Of a stretch of 6,506 nt of DNA, positions 1 to 5,765 are shown piece by piece. Numbering within the stretch: position 1 is the stretch's first letter; each line of letters starts with the position of its first letter. The DNA is from JACQXM01 sp964569425 (GTDB lineage Bacteria > Planctomycetota > Phycisphaerae > UBA1845), in NCBI GenBank assembly GCA_964569425.1, contig CAZMVD010000179.1, forward strand, positions 1-6,506, written 5' to 3'. A program made the position numbers and the translations under genes. The notes beneath the pieces are model-generated. The model saw only the letters and a program-made list of their open reading frames with translations. It was not told the DNA's origin and did not search any database.

Positions 1-944
1 GTGGTCAATGCCGCCATCTGGGCATTCAGGGTCGCACGAAACCACTCCACCAGCCTGGTGCGCCGCCCCGGACTCGATCCACCCGGAAAGAGCAGGCCAC
101 CCTCCGCGCCGAACTCCCTCAGGGCAATCCACCCCCCGTCCACCACACGCAGCGAACGAATTTCCCCGCCGCCCTCGTCGAAGCGTACTTCCAGGTCCTT
201 GAGTCGCACCTCAATGTCTCGCGCCGTCAGGCGAAACCCTCCGCGCGGAACCACCACCCGCGAATATTCCAGATCAAACTCCACCGTCTCCATTTCAATC
301 CGCACCAGCTGCGCCGGGTCGACCACATCTCGCTGCGGCGGCGGCAGCGAATTGCGCTCCACCTCGGTAAGTCGGTCGATCTCGATCAATACCGAGCCCG
401 TCAACCGTCCGCGCCGCGGATCCAGCCCGCCGCCCGCCCGTCGCTCGGCCTCCAACACCCCCTCGCGCGCCGCGGCGCGAACCGCGTGCCCGTCCGCAGT
501 CCGCATGCGCACCAGCGGCTCAACCAGCAGAAACTCATTCACACCCTGTCCCGTCGGCTGCCAGCTTTCCACCGCGATTTCCAATCGTGCGTGGCTCCCC
601 TCCCGCGGGTAAATGGAAAGCTGCACATCCCGCGCCGGGCCCACCACTGCCGGACCCACCGATACCCCGCCGGAACCTGCGCCGCCATCGGCACCATGGG
701 CGGGATCTTTGCGCGCCGATGTTCCTGGCGCGCGCGTGGGCGGATCCGGCAGGCGCGGTGCGGGCGCCCGCACCGGCTCCGCTTCTTGCGGATCGAGCTG
801 ACTGAATTGGTATATCGAAAAACAGACCAGCAGGATGGCCAGTGTGGCACAACCCACGATCAGCGTGCGCAGCAGACCTGTCGCGGGCCGCGCCGCTCCC
901 GCCCCCCCCCGCCGCTTCCTTTCCGATCCTGGCGTGTGGTCCAA
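1..944 (-). CDS. lptC: LptC/OstA-like LPS export protein, membrane-anchored, partial (C-terminus beyond left edge)
   Basis: The minus-strand frame is open from 944 to the window edge, giving 314 codons with no stop. The product starts with a short basic stretch (about residues 8-26), then one hydrophobic segment (about 24-45, core LIVGCATLAILLVC), then a Pro/Ala/Gly-rich linker to about 100. From about 105 onwards it is beta-strand-rich, with a motif around 134-165 (VNEFLLVEP, then MRTADG and AAREGVLE) and a second around 179-190 (GRLTGSVLIEID) that resemble the repeating strands of LptC/LptA jellyrolls. LptC family proteins sit in the inner membrane and take LPS from LptB2FG to the LptA bridge. 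Location just downstream of kdsC supports this. LptC is usually about 190-210 residues, so this protein is unusually long and may carry extra OstA-like repeats. I chose the TTG start because the frame has no ATG or GTG upstream before an in-frame TGA at about 1001-1003, and AGGCGG lies 8 bases before it. Symbol is by family and context, not certain. Confidence 0.72.
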   Translation of the reverse strand, partial: MDHTPGSERKRRGGAGAARPATGLLRTLIVGCATLAILLVCFSIYQFSQLDPQEAEPVRAPAPRLPDPPTRAPGTSARKDPAHGADGGAGSGGVSVGPAVVGPARDVQLSIYPREGSHARLEIAVESWQPTGQGVNEFLLVEPLVRMRTADGHAVRAAAREGVLEAERRAGGGLDPRRGRLTGSVLIEIDRLTEVERNSLPPPQRDVVDPAQLVRIEMETVEFDLEYSRVVVPRGGFRLTARDIEVRLKDLEVRFDEGGGEIRSLRVVDGGWIALREFGAEGGLLFPGGSSPGRRTRLVEWFRATLNAQMAALT

Positions 945-952
945 CAGATGGT

Positions 953-958
953 CCGCCT
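953..958 (-). promoter_or_regulatory. ribosome binding site deciding the TTG start of the lptC-like gene
   Basis: AGGCGG on the minus strand lies 8 bases before the TTG at 944-942. It is an imperfect Shine-Dalgarno, but no other start in this frame has a better one. Two ATG codons just upstream (about 1001 and 986) lie in other frames and end after only a few codons. Confidence 0.5.
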
Positions 959-1108
959 GGTTTACACTCGTTGGTTCAATGACATCCCGCGGGAGCCATC
1001 ATAGGGTCACATCCTGGTCAAGAGAAACGGCGCACTCGACCAAGGATGCAGGCGGCCACAACGTACCGGCGGCCCACTCCCGCATGCCGCAACTCCGCCC
1101 CTGCACCC

Positions 1109-1618
1109 TCAAGCCATGGTATCGCGAATCAACCCCGCCCAACGACGTTGCTTGCGCAAGATCAATTCCACCACTTCTGCGACCGCACCACGTCCACCGC
1201 TTCGCCGCGTAATGTACCACGCCGCCCGCTTGACCGCAGGCACGGCATCGGCCACCGCGACGGGCAACCCCGCCCGGTACAACGGCGGAAGATCGGGAAG
1301 GTCGTCGCCCACATAGGCAACCTCGCGGTCCGTCAATTGCGCGTCCTTGAGAATCGCCTCATACACCGGAAGCTTCGCCGACACGCCGCTATGCACCCAA
1401 TCGACACCCAGTTCCCTCCCTCGCTTCTGCAAGGCGCTCGATTCGCGCCCGCTGAGCAAGGCCGTACGGCCGCCGGACTTCTTCCAGTATGTCAGCGCGC
1501 ACCCATCGCGCACGTCAAACACTTTGACCGACTCGCCTTCCGCGTCGAGCACGATCCGCCCGTCCGTGAGCACGCCGTCCACGTCGAGCACCAGCAATTT
1601 CAGGGCTGAAAAGTCCAC
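1109..1618 (-). CDS. kdsC: 3-deoxy-D-manno-octulosonate 8-phosphate phosphatase (HAD family, subclass C0)
   Basis: A complete 169-residue protein of the usual length for KdsC, which hydrolyses Kdo-8-phosphate to Kdo and phosphate in the cytoplasm; Kdo then enters the LPS inner core. HAD motifs are all present. Motif I is DVDGVLTDG (residues 12-20), with nucleophile D12 and acid/base D14. Motif II is the serine in LLSGRES (S56). Motif III is the lysine in SAKLPVYEAI (K82). Motif IV is VGDDLPDL (D105, D106). The C-terminal GGRGAV (141-146) matches the Gly/Arg-rich segment that closes over the neighbouring subunit's active site in KdsC tetramers. There is no cap domain, as expected for C0 enzymes. 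The start is GTG, preceded by GGAGG. The segment before K82 reads VHSGVSAK, slightly unlike the usual QG-containing loop. The next gene in the same direction is lptC-like, 164 bases downstream, consistent with an LPS operon. Confidence 0.93.
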   Translation of the reverse strand: MDFSALKLLVLDVDGVLTDGRIVLDAEGESVKVFDVRDGCALTYWKKSGGRTALLSGRESSALQKRGRELGVDWVHSGVSAKLPVYEAILKDAQLTDREVAYVGDDLPDLPPLYRAGLPVAVADAVPAVKRAAWYITRRSGGRGAVAEVVELILRKQRRWAGLIRDTMA

Positions 1619-1622
1619 GCCG

Positions 1623-1627
1623 CCTCC
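1623..1627 (-). promoter_or_regulatory. ribosome binding site for GTG start of kdsC
   Basis: GGAGG on the minus strand, within a GGCGGAGGCGG run, 4 bases before the GTG at 1618-1616. The spacing is short but the match is strong, and the GTG immediately precedes the conserved first beta strand of the HAD fold, so no later start is possible. Confidence 0.6.
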
Positions 1628-1721
1628 GCCTGTTGCACCGGCGAGGCAGTATCCCGGTCACCTTTCGCCCTGTCAAAGTCGCCGGGCTGGCACGCTTGGA
1701 TGGGACGCTCGCCGGCCAATG

Positions 1722-1752
1722 AAAAATCGCGCAAATCTCCCCCCTCCGCGCA
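1722..1752 (-). terminator. weak candidate intrinsic terminator after the secreted-protein gene
   Basis: Read on the minus strand, GCGC (1751-1748) can pair with GCGC (1732-1729). The stem extends by G-U wobble pairs on both sides and is followed after one A by five T (1726-1722). It lies about 65 bases past the TAA of the gene at 1818-3941 and before kdsC, where a terminator would make sense. The stem is only 7 pairs with three wobbles and the loop is about 11 bases, so termination would be inefficient at best. The rest of the 199-base gap shows no gene. Confidence 0.25.
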
Positions 1753-1817
1753 GGATCTTGGAATCCAACACCGCGCTTCTTCGATCGAATTCGGCCGATC
1801 ACCCACGTCCCCGGAGG

Positions 1818-3941
1818 TTACGGAACCATCGGCCCCGTGAATGCCTCCAGGAATCCGAAGTAGTCAAACAAGTCGACGTCGCCGTCGTCATCGGTGTCGA
1901 AGTCGCCGCAACTGCCGATGTTCACCGACACGTGGTATTCGCTGTGGTGGTGGATGGCTGCGTTGCAGTCAACCACGGCCGAGTCTGACACCAGCAGACG
2001 AATGGTGTACGCGCACGGTCGCAGCGCCCTCGTGTCCCACTGGCCCAACACACCGTCGATGACCGGGCTGTTTCCCGAAGCAATGGTCACCCAACCGACG
2101 GCATCTCCACCCGTGTATTGAACCACCCAACTACTCAGGTGCGCGTCGGTCGCCGTGCCATGGATCTTCACGACACCGTCGACATAACTGCACGACACGG
2201 GATCGTCGATCACAGCCACCGGGGCCGTGTTGTCCACCACCACCTGGCGGGTGGCCGTTGCGAGGTTTCCGCAATCGTCGTTCGCGCGAACCCGCAGGAC
2301 ATAGTTCCCGTCGGGCACACCCGGCACAATGGTGTTCCAGAGGGCAAACGGATCGTTGATCACCGGTGTGGTGTACACGGGGTGCATGGGGTCCACCGGC
2401 GTCCAGACCATCCCTAGCATCGGCCGATATTCGACGAAATACTCGTCAAAGCAGTAGTTGTCCCACACCGTTCCGTCGAGGCATACCGTACCGCCGAGGA
2501 CATCTCCGTTGTTCGGCGCGCGCACGGTCAGATTGTCAAACTCCGTGCCCAGCCACACGGTAACCACGTCTGTTTCGGTATGACCGCACCGATCGCGCAC
2601 CGTGAGCCGCAGCGTGTAGTGCCCCTGCGGCAGGCCCGCGGCATTCCAGACGCCCAGCACGTTATTCACAACCGGCACATGGCTGGACGCGATCAGATTC
2701 CACCCTCCTCCGCTCGTCGAGTGATACTCCAGTACGTATTCGTCGAAGTTCGCGTCATCGGCAGTCCCCCGCACTTCCACCGGGTCGCACACGCAAGTGA
2801 GCGGAGACGGGGCGGTGATTTCGGCCTCGGGCCAGGTCATGTCATCAAAGCAGGGATTCGGCTTACAGGCGATATCATCAATCCACAACTCCTGCCCACC
2901 GATGCTCACGCTGGTGATCGGTCCGTCGAGCACGATGCGCCCGCAGCTTTGCCCCGGCACGCCGTTATCCATAACCGTCACGGCCACGCCGCCGATCATG
3001 GGGGGAAGATCTGCAAAGTTCAGCACGTTATGGCAATGCCCGTTGATCTCCAGGTTCACGTTTCCGCCGTATTCGCCGTAGTAGATGATTAACCCCAGCA
3101 GGGGCACGCCGTAGTCAAATGCGACGTTCACGTTGTTCACCGCCAGCTCATGACCGGACCGACAGGCATGGCCGTTGTCCTGCACCTGGGCTGCGCCGCC
3201 CGTGAACGGGGTCACGCAACCGCCGGGCCCAAAATAGAAATCGTTCACGCTGACCAGCACGCCATCAGCCGTGAAGAGGCTGCCGTTAGGAAAAGTCGCA
3301 CGGAGGGGCAGATCCTCGAACTTGATCGGACGGCATCCCGGCTCAAATTCGCGAATCGGCTGCATCGTATCGAGGAGAACCGATTCCCCAGTCTGCAGTC
3401 GAATCACCGTAACGCCGCCCGGGCCGAACGCCGTAGCCTCTGTCTTGATGAACATGAAGCGCGATTCGACGCCCGAATAGAGCGGCGGATCGAGAAAATC
3501 GAATGAAACGACACTCCCGTCAAAGCTGCGTCGCGCACGATCCGGCCCCTCGGTACCAAGGCTGGTCGTGCTGTATTCCACGTCGGTCAGGAAAGTGGCG
3601 AAATTCCGCGGCGCTACCGTCGCAATCATGCCGTTCAAACCGCCCTGCGTATCGCGAATCCGGGGTTCGAATGACAGGGTCCCCGAGGCATCCGACCTGA
3701 CGACGCGATCCTGCAACGTACCCTTGTACAACAACGCCCCGCCAACGCCGTGAATCTCGAACGGTATTAGCGCATCATGGATGACCGTCCCCGGGCCGGA
3801 ACCCCCGTCAACACCCACAAGGGGAACGGAAACACCCGGCGGAAGCATGGCCGCCATGACATGTTGGCCCGCTACTCCCGGGCCAAATGCCACGACCACG
3901 AATCCCACGATTCTTAACTTGCCAATCGATCTGCTGGACAT
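1818..3941 (-). CDS. secreted multidomain protein with three Ig-like repeats and a dockerin-like EF-hand tail
   Basis: A complete 707-residue protein of unknown function. Residues 1-30 look like a signal peptide: basic start (R4, K8, R10), hydrophobic core IVGFVVVAFG, then small residues. About 34-200 is a beta-rich domain with few cysteines. About 203-363 is a second Gly/Asn-rich domain with cysteines at 203, 242, 260, 303, 333 and 359, ending in SIGGQELWIDDIAC. Then come three degenerate repeats of about 90-100 residues (about 372-462, 470-569, 574-675). They share a GTA/GTV-D strand, a Y-x-V/L-E-Y-like strand, a tryptophan, P-V-x-N/D, an LGxW-like motif and a Y-x-L/I-R-L/V strand, like bacterial Ig/fibronectin-type sandwiches. 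The end (680-704) is an EF-hand-type loop D682-x-D684-x-D686-G with D693 at position 12, then FGFLEAFTGP, as in planctomycete dockerin-like tails. The 17 cysteines suggest disulfides in an oxidising compartment. A strong AGGAGG fixes the ATG. A role in cell-surface binding or adhesion is inference; no catalytic motif is visible. Confidence 0.88.
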   Translation of the reverse strand: MSSRSIGKLRIVGFVVVAFGPGVAGQHVMAAMLPPGVSVPLVGVDGGSGPGTVIHDALIPFEIHGVGGALLYKGTLQDRVVRSDASGTLSFEPRIRDTQGGLNGMIATVAPRNFATFLTDVEYSTTSLGTEGPDRARRSFDGSVVSFDFLDPPLYSGVESRFMFIKTEATAFGPGGVTVIRLQTGESVLLDTMQPIREFEPGCRPIKFEDLPLRATFPNGSLFTADGVLVSVNDFYFGPGGCVTPFTGGAAQVQDNGHACRSGHELAVNNVNVAFDYGVPLLGLIIYYGEYGGNVNLEINGHCHNVLNFADLPPMIGGVAVTVMDNGVPGQSCGRIVLDGPITSVSIGGQELWIDDIACKPNPCFDDMTWPEAEITAPSPLTCVCDPVEVRGTADDANFDEYVLEYHSTSGGGWNLIASSHVPVVNNVLGVWNAAGLPQGHYTLRLTVRDRCGHTETDVVTVWLGTEFDNLTVRAPNNGDVLGGTVCLDGTVWDNYCFDEYFVEYRPMLGMVWTPVDPMHPVYTTPVINDPFALWNTIVPGVPDGNYVLRVRANDDCGNLATATRQVVVDNTAPVAVIDDPVSCSYVDGVVKIHGTATDAHLSSWVVQYTGGDAVGWVTIASGNSPVIDGVLGQWDTRALRPCAYTIRLLVSDSAVVDCNAAIHHHSEYHVSVNIGSCGDFDTDDDGDVDLFDYFGFLEAFTGPMVP

Positions 3942-3949
3942 GAAAACAC

Positions 3950-3955
3950 CCTCCT
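3950..3955 (-). promoter_or_regulatory. strong ribosome binding site for the secreted-protein gene
   Basis: A perfect AGGAGG on the minus strand, 8 bases before the ATG at 3941-3939. It is the best Shine-Dalgarno in the window, and this is the only gene here with an ATG start. Confidence 0.85.
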
Positions 3956-4158
3956 AAGCTGCGTTGAGCATTCTCTGCGCCGAAACCGCGACCGACTGCC
4001 GTAAACACTCGGCAGGCTCGCAAAGCGCAGCGCGACAACCGATGTTCTGGCTTTGGGTGGGTTGCGGCGTTCACCGGCCGGGGGCGGCACGCTCGAAGAA
4101 ATGTTTGCGTCGTGCCCTTCTCTGTTACGTCGTTCCCCGCCTATTGGAAGTCGTCAAC

Positions 4159-4575
4159 CTACGAAATCAGACGGTGCCGGTCAAGTGTTTCAGGTGTGCC
4201 CTTGAGAAAGAACCCGTCGATGCCATCGTCGGACGGAAAGTTGATGCCAGCCAGGTAGATCGTGCTCAACGGCTGGCGGGCTTTGCCCGCCGCAACTCGT
4301 GAATCACCCGGGAGGCAGGCGGAGCCCGCTTACGTCGCTCGTGCTGTAACGCGGATAATCTACCACGATCAAACGCAAGCGCCGGCTGCGATCGCCCGTT
4401 CCAGCGCGAATCCTCCATCGCCGAAAGGCGTATCATGTTCCACATACTTCGTTTCAACTGAACCACCGTCACGGGTGGCCCGCGGCAAGGCGTTCCGAGA
4501 ATCGGTGAGTCCGCGCGGAAGCAAGACGCAGCTCAACCGGCCGAAAGTTCCAATGGACTTCCCCTCGTGCTCCAG
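4159..4575 (-). pseudogene. possible decayed gene remnant (unrecognised product)
   Basis: On the minus strand, the frame starting after a TAG at 4578-4576 reads about 68 codons to a TGA at 4371-4369, with balanced, protein-like composition (for example GGSVETKYVEHDTPFGDGG) rather than the Arg/Pro-rich text of shadow frames. Three in-frame stops or near-stops follow (4371, 4362, then about 4329). The same frame then reopens and gives STIYLAGINFPSDDGIDG and FFLKGTPETLDRHRLIS before a TAG at 4161-4159. Between the two parts, a different frame reads LIVVDYPRYSTSDVSGL (4372 to 4304). No ATG or GTG with a ribosome binding site is present. This could be a coding sequence broken by frameshifts or by an inserted palindromic element, since the hairpin at 4275-4291 lies inside it. 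It could equally be chance in GC-rich DNA. I do not recognise the family. Confidence 0.25.
4275..4291. repeat. perfect GC-rich inverted repeat (7-bp stem, 3-base loop)
   Basis: GGCGGGC, TTT, GCCCGCC form a perfect stem with a 3-base loop. There is no T-run after it in either direction, so it is not a standard intrinsic terminator. Its form resembles short palindromic elements dispersed between genes in many GC-rich genomes. Only one clear copy is seen here, so that identity is inference. Confidence 0.5.
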
Positions 4576-4616
4576 CTAAGGTGCCCGGCCAATAACGGCG
4601 CATGGTCAACGCAGGC

Positions 4617-4630
4617 GGAATCCGGATTCC
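4617..4630. repeat. 14-bp perfect palindrome upstream of cdsA
   Basis: GGAATCCGGATTCC is its own reverse complement, centred between 4623 and 4624, about 70 bases before the cdsA start. A dimeric regulator could bind such a site. However, one 14-bp palindrome is expected by chance roughly every 16 kb, so the evidence is weak. Confidence 0.35.
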
Positions 4631-4683
4631 CCCAACGGGCACTCGCTCGCCGTGGGCTCCGGGACATGCCCTGCCGACGCGCT

Positions 4684-4689
4684 GGGGAG
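4684..4689 (+). promoter_or_regulatory. ribosome binding site deciding the GTG start of cdsA
   Basis: GGGGAG lies 8 bases before the GTG at 4698. The upstream ATG at 4602 has no Shine-Dalgarno and would add a 32-residue Pro/Arg-rich leader not expected in this family. The ATG at 4713 has none at a useful distance. The GTG is therefore preferred. Confidence 0.6.
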
Positions 4690-4697
4690 CGATCCGG

Positions 4698-5723
4698 GTG
4701 CCCAACAACACGATGTTTCTCCGAGTGGCCTATGGCGTGGGATCCATCGCCTTCCTGTGCGCGCTCTTTGCCGTGGACGCTTACGTGGCGCTGCGGGCAC
4801 AGGCGCGTGACGGCGCATTCGCCGCGTTGTGGAGTCGCGGCAGCCTTGTTCCCTTGGCCACGCTGGCCACCTACCTCGCGGCCGCCATCGAGCTGGTGTG
4901 CATTCTCCGCCGCAAAGGGGCGCGTCCTGCCGCCGGACTGGCCATCCCCATCGTCATCTTGCTGATCCTCTCGCCCTGGCTGACCGCTGCCGGTTGGTTC
5001 GGCTCCTGCGCGGCCGACTTCGGGCCCTTTTTCGTGTCCGGCATGTTGCTCCTGATCGGCTCCCTGGGGGCCGCCGCCCCGATCGTCCTGCGCCGCACCA
5101 CGGATGGCGCACTGCGCGACGTCGGCGCCAACTACGTCATAATGCTGTACGGCGGTTTTCTCGCTTCGTTTCCGGTGATGATCCGATCCGCCAACGAAGG
5201 GCCCGCCGGCACGTGGTTTCTGCTGCTGGTGGTGCTGGTCACCAAATCCGCGGACATCGGCGCCTATTTCGCAGGCACCATGCTGGGACGCCGCAAGCTC
5301 ATTCCCGAAGTCAGTCCCAGCAAGTCTGTCGAGGGGCTCATCGGCGGGCTGCTGGCCAGCGGAACCGTCGCCGCCGGGTTAATCGCGGCCGCAAGCACAT
5401 GGGATAGCCTCGCCAAACTCGACAAAGCATCTACCGATGGTCTTGGCGTCGTTTCCTCTCTGGCCACGCTCGCCCACGCCGATATGTCCGTCACCATCCT
5501 TCGCGCTTTTCTTTTCGGTGTCCTGCTGGCCGCCGCCGGCCAACTGGGCGACCTCTTCGAATCGTGCTGCAAGCGAGACGCCGCAGTGAAGGACTCCGGT
5601 CGGTTCATGCCCACGTACGGCGGCTTGTGGGATTTGATGGACAGCTTGTTCGTGGCCATCCCCATCGGATGGTTGATGCTGGCGTGGGTCTTCGGTATTG
5701 CCGGAACCGGCCCCGAGCTATAA
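4698..5723 (+). CDS. cdsA: phosphatidate cytidylyltransferase (CDP-diglyceride synthase)
   Basis: A 341-residue polytopic membrane protein that converts phosphatidate and CTP to CDP-diacylglycerol, the branch point for bacterial phospholipids. About eight or nine hydrophobic segments are visible (roughly 7-27, 50-70, 79-99, 109-131, 144-164, 171-188, 211-232, 265-282, 317-335). Family hallmarks are TKSADIGAYFAG (about 182-193), then SPSKSVEG (206-213), then the C-terminal CTP-transferase signature ESCCKRDAAVKDSG (288-301), including KR (292-293) and KD (298-299), followed by P-x-YGG and D312/D315. Two signature positions differ from the classic enzyme: the His of the usual HGG is Tyr (307), and the Arg of the usual DR-x-D is Leu. 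The protein is somewhat longer than typical 270-310-residue CdsA. The nearest neighbour is phoH, 42 bases downstream on the same strand and probably co-transcribed. A longer start at 4602 is possible but less likely. Confidence 0.88.
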   Translation: MPNNTMFLRVAYGVGSIAFLCALFAVDAYVALRAQARDGAFAALWSRGSLVPLATLATYLAAAIELVCILRRKGARPAAGLAIPIVILLILSPWLTAAGWFGSCAADFGPFFVSGMLLLIGSLGAAAPIVLRRTTDGALRDVGANYVIMLYGGFLASFPVMIRSANEGPAGTWFLLLVVLVTKSADIGAYFAGTMLGRRKLIPEVSPSKSVEGLIGGLLASGTVAAGLIAAASTWDSLAKLDKASTDGLGVVSSLATLAHADMSVTILRAFLFGVLLAAAGQLGDLFESCCKRDAAVKDSGRFMPTYGGLWDLMDSLFVAIPIGWLMLAWVFGIAGTGPEL

Positions 5724-5751
5724 TGATTTGAGGAACTGGTTCGATATTTCT

Positions 5752-5757
5752 AGAGGA
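5752..5757 (+). promoter_or_regulatory. ribosome binding site deciding the TTG start of phoH
   Basis: AGAGGA lies 8 bases before the TTG at 5766. An in-frame TAG at 5751-5753 overlaps it, so translation cannot start further upstream, and no ATG or GTG occurs in frame before the conserved N-terminal domain. Confidence 0.65.
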
Positions 5758-5765
5758 TCCTTTCA

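Larger units (their letters stand above)
3956..4683. other. long divergent intergenic region between the secreted-protein gene and cdsA
   Basis: About 730 bases with no intact gene I can support. Both flanking genes are transcribed outward from it, so it should hold two promoters. On the minus strand a weak sigma-70-like pair, TTGACC (4184-4179) and TAGGTT (4161-4156) with a 17-base spacer, could serve the secreted-protein gene. On the plus strand, GATAAT (4354-4359) and TATCAT (4431-4436) resemble -10 boxes but have no convincing -35. None of these is strong. The region also contains a GC hairpin, a 14-bp palindrome and a possible gene remnant, listed separately. No tRNA or riboswitch fold was recognised. 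Confidence 0.6.

Noticed and set aside
1..612. Plus-strand open frame of 203 codons.
   Set aside because: It is antisense to the LptC-like gene and its translation is Ser/Arg/Pro-rich low-complexity text with no motif, typical of a shadow frame in GC-rich DNA.
999..1220. Small minus-strand frame (73 codons) bridging kdsC and the LptC-like gene.
   Set aside because: It overlaps the end of kdsC out of frame, has no ribosome binding site and ends in the stop that precedes the lptC frame.
1783..1800. Inverted repeat GATCG/CGATC just after the secreted-protein stop codon.
   Set aside because: Five-base arms with an 8-base loop and no T-tract are too weak to call a terminator.
1046..1988. Overlapping plus-strand open frames of 187 and 213 codons.
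   Set aside because: They run antisense across kdsC and the end of the secreted-protein gene and show no recognisable domain or ribosome binding site.
4419..4430. CGCC-GAAA-GGCG hairpin with a GNRA-type loop.
   Set aside because: The stem is only 4 bp, the flanking bases do not extend it and no T-tract follows. Such hairpins are frequent by chance.
4469..4711. Minus-strand frame of 80 codons in the cdsA upstream region.
   Set aside because: It is Arg-rich, lacks a ribosome binding site, overlaps the start of cdsA and competes with a more protein-like frame on the same strand.
4829..5407. Plus-strand open frame of 192 codons inside cdsA.
   Set aside because: It is an Arg/His-rich frameshifted reading of cdsA, whose own frame has clear family motifs.
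5749..5760. TCTAGAGGATCC matches an XbaI-BamHI cloning-vector polylinker string.
   Set aside because: The match stops at 12 bases, continuous genomic coding sequence flanks it on both sides, and it supplies the natural AGAGGA ribosome binding site of phoH. Coincidence is more likely than vector contamination.
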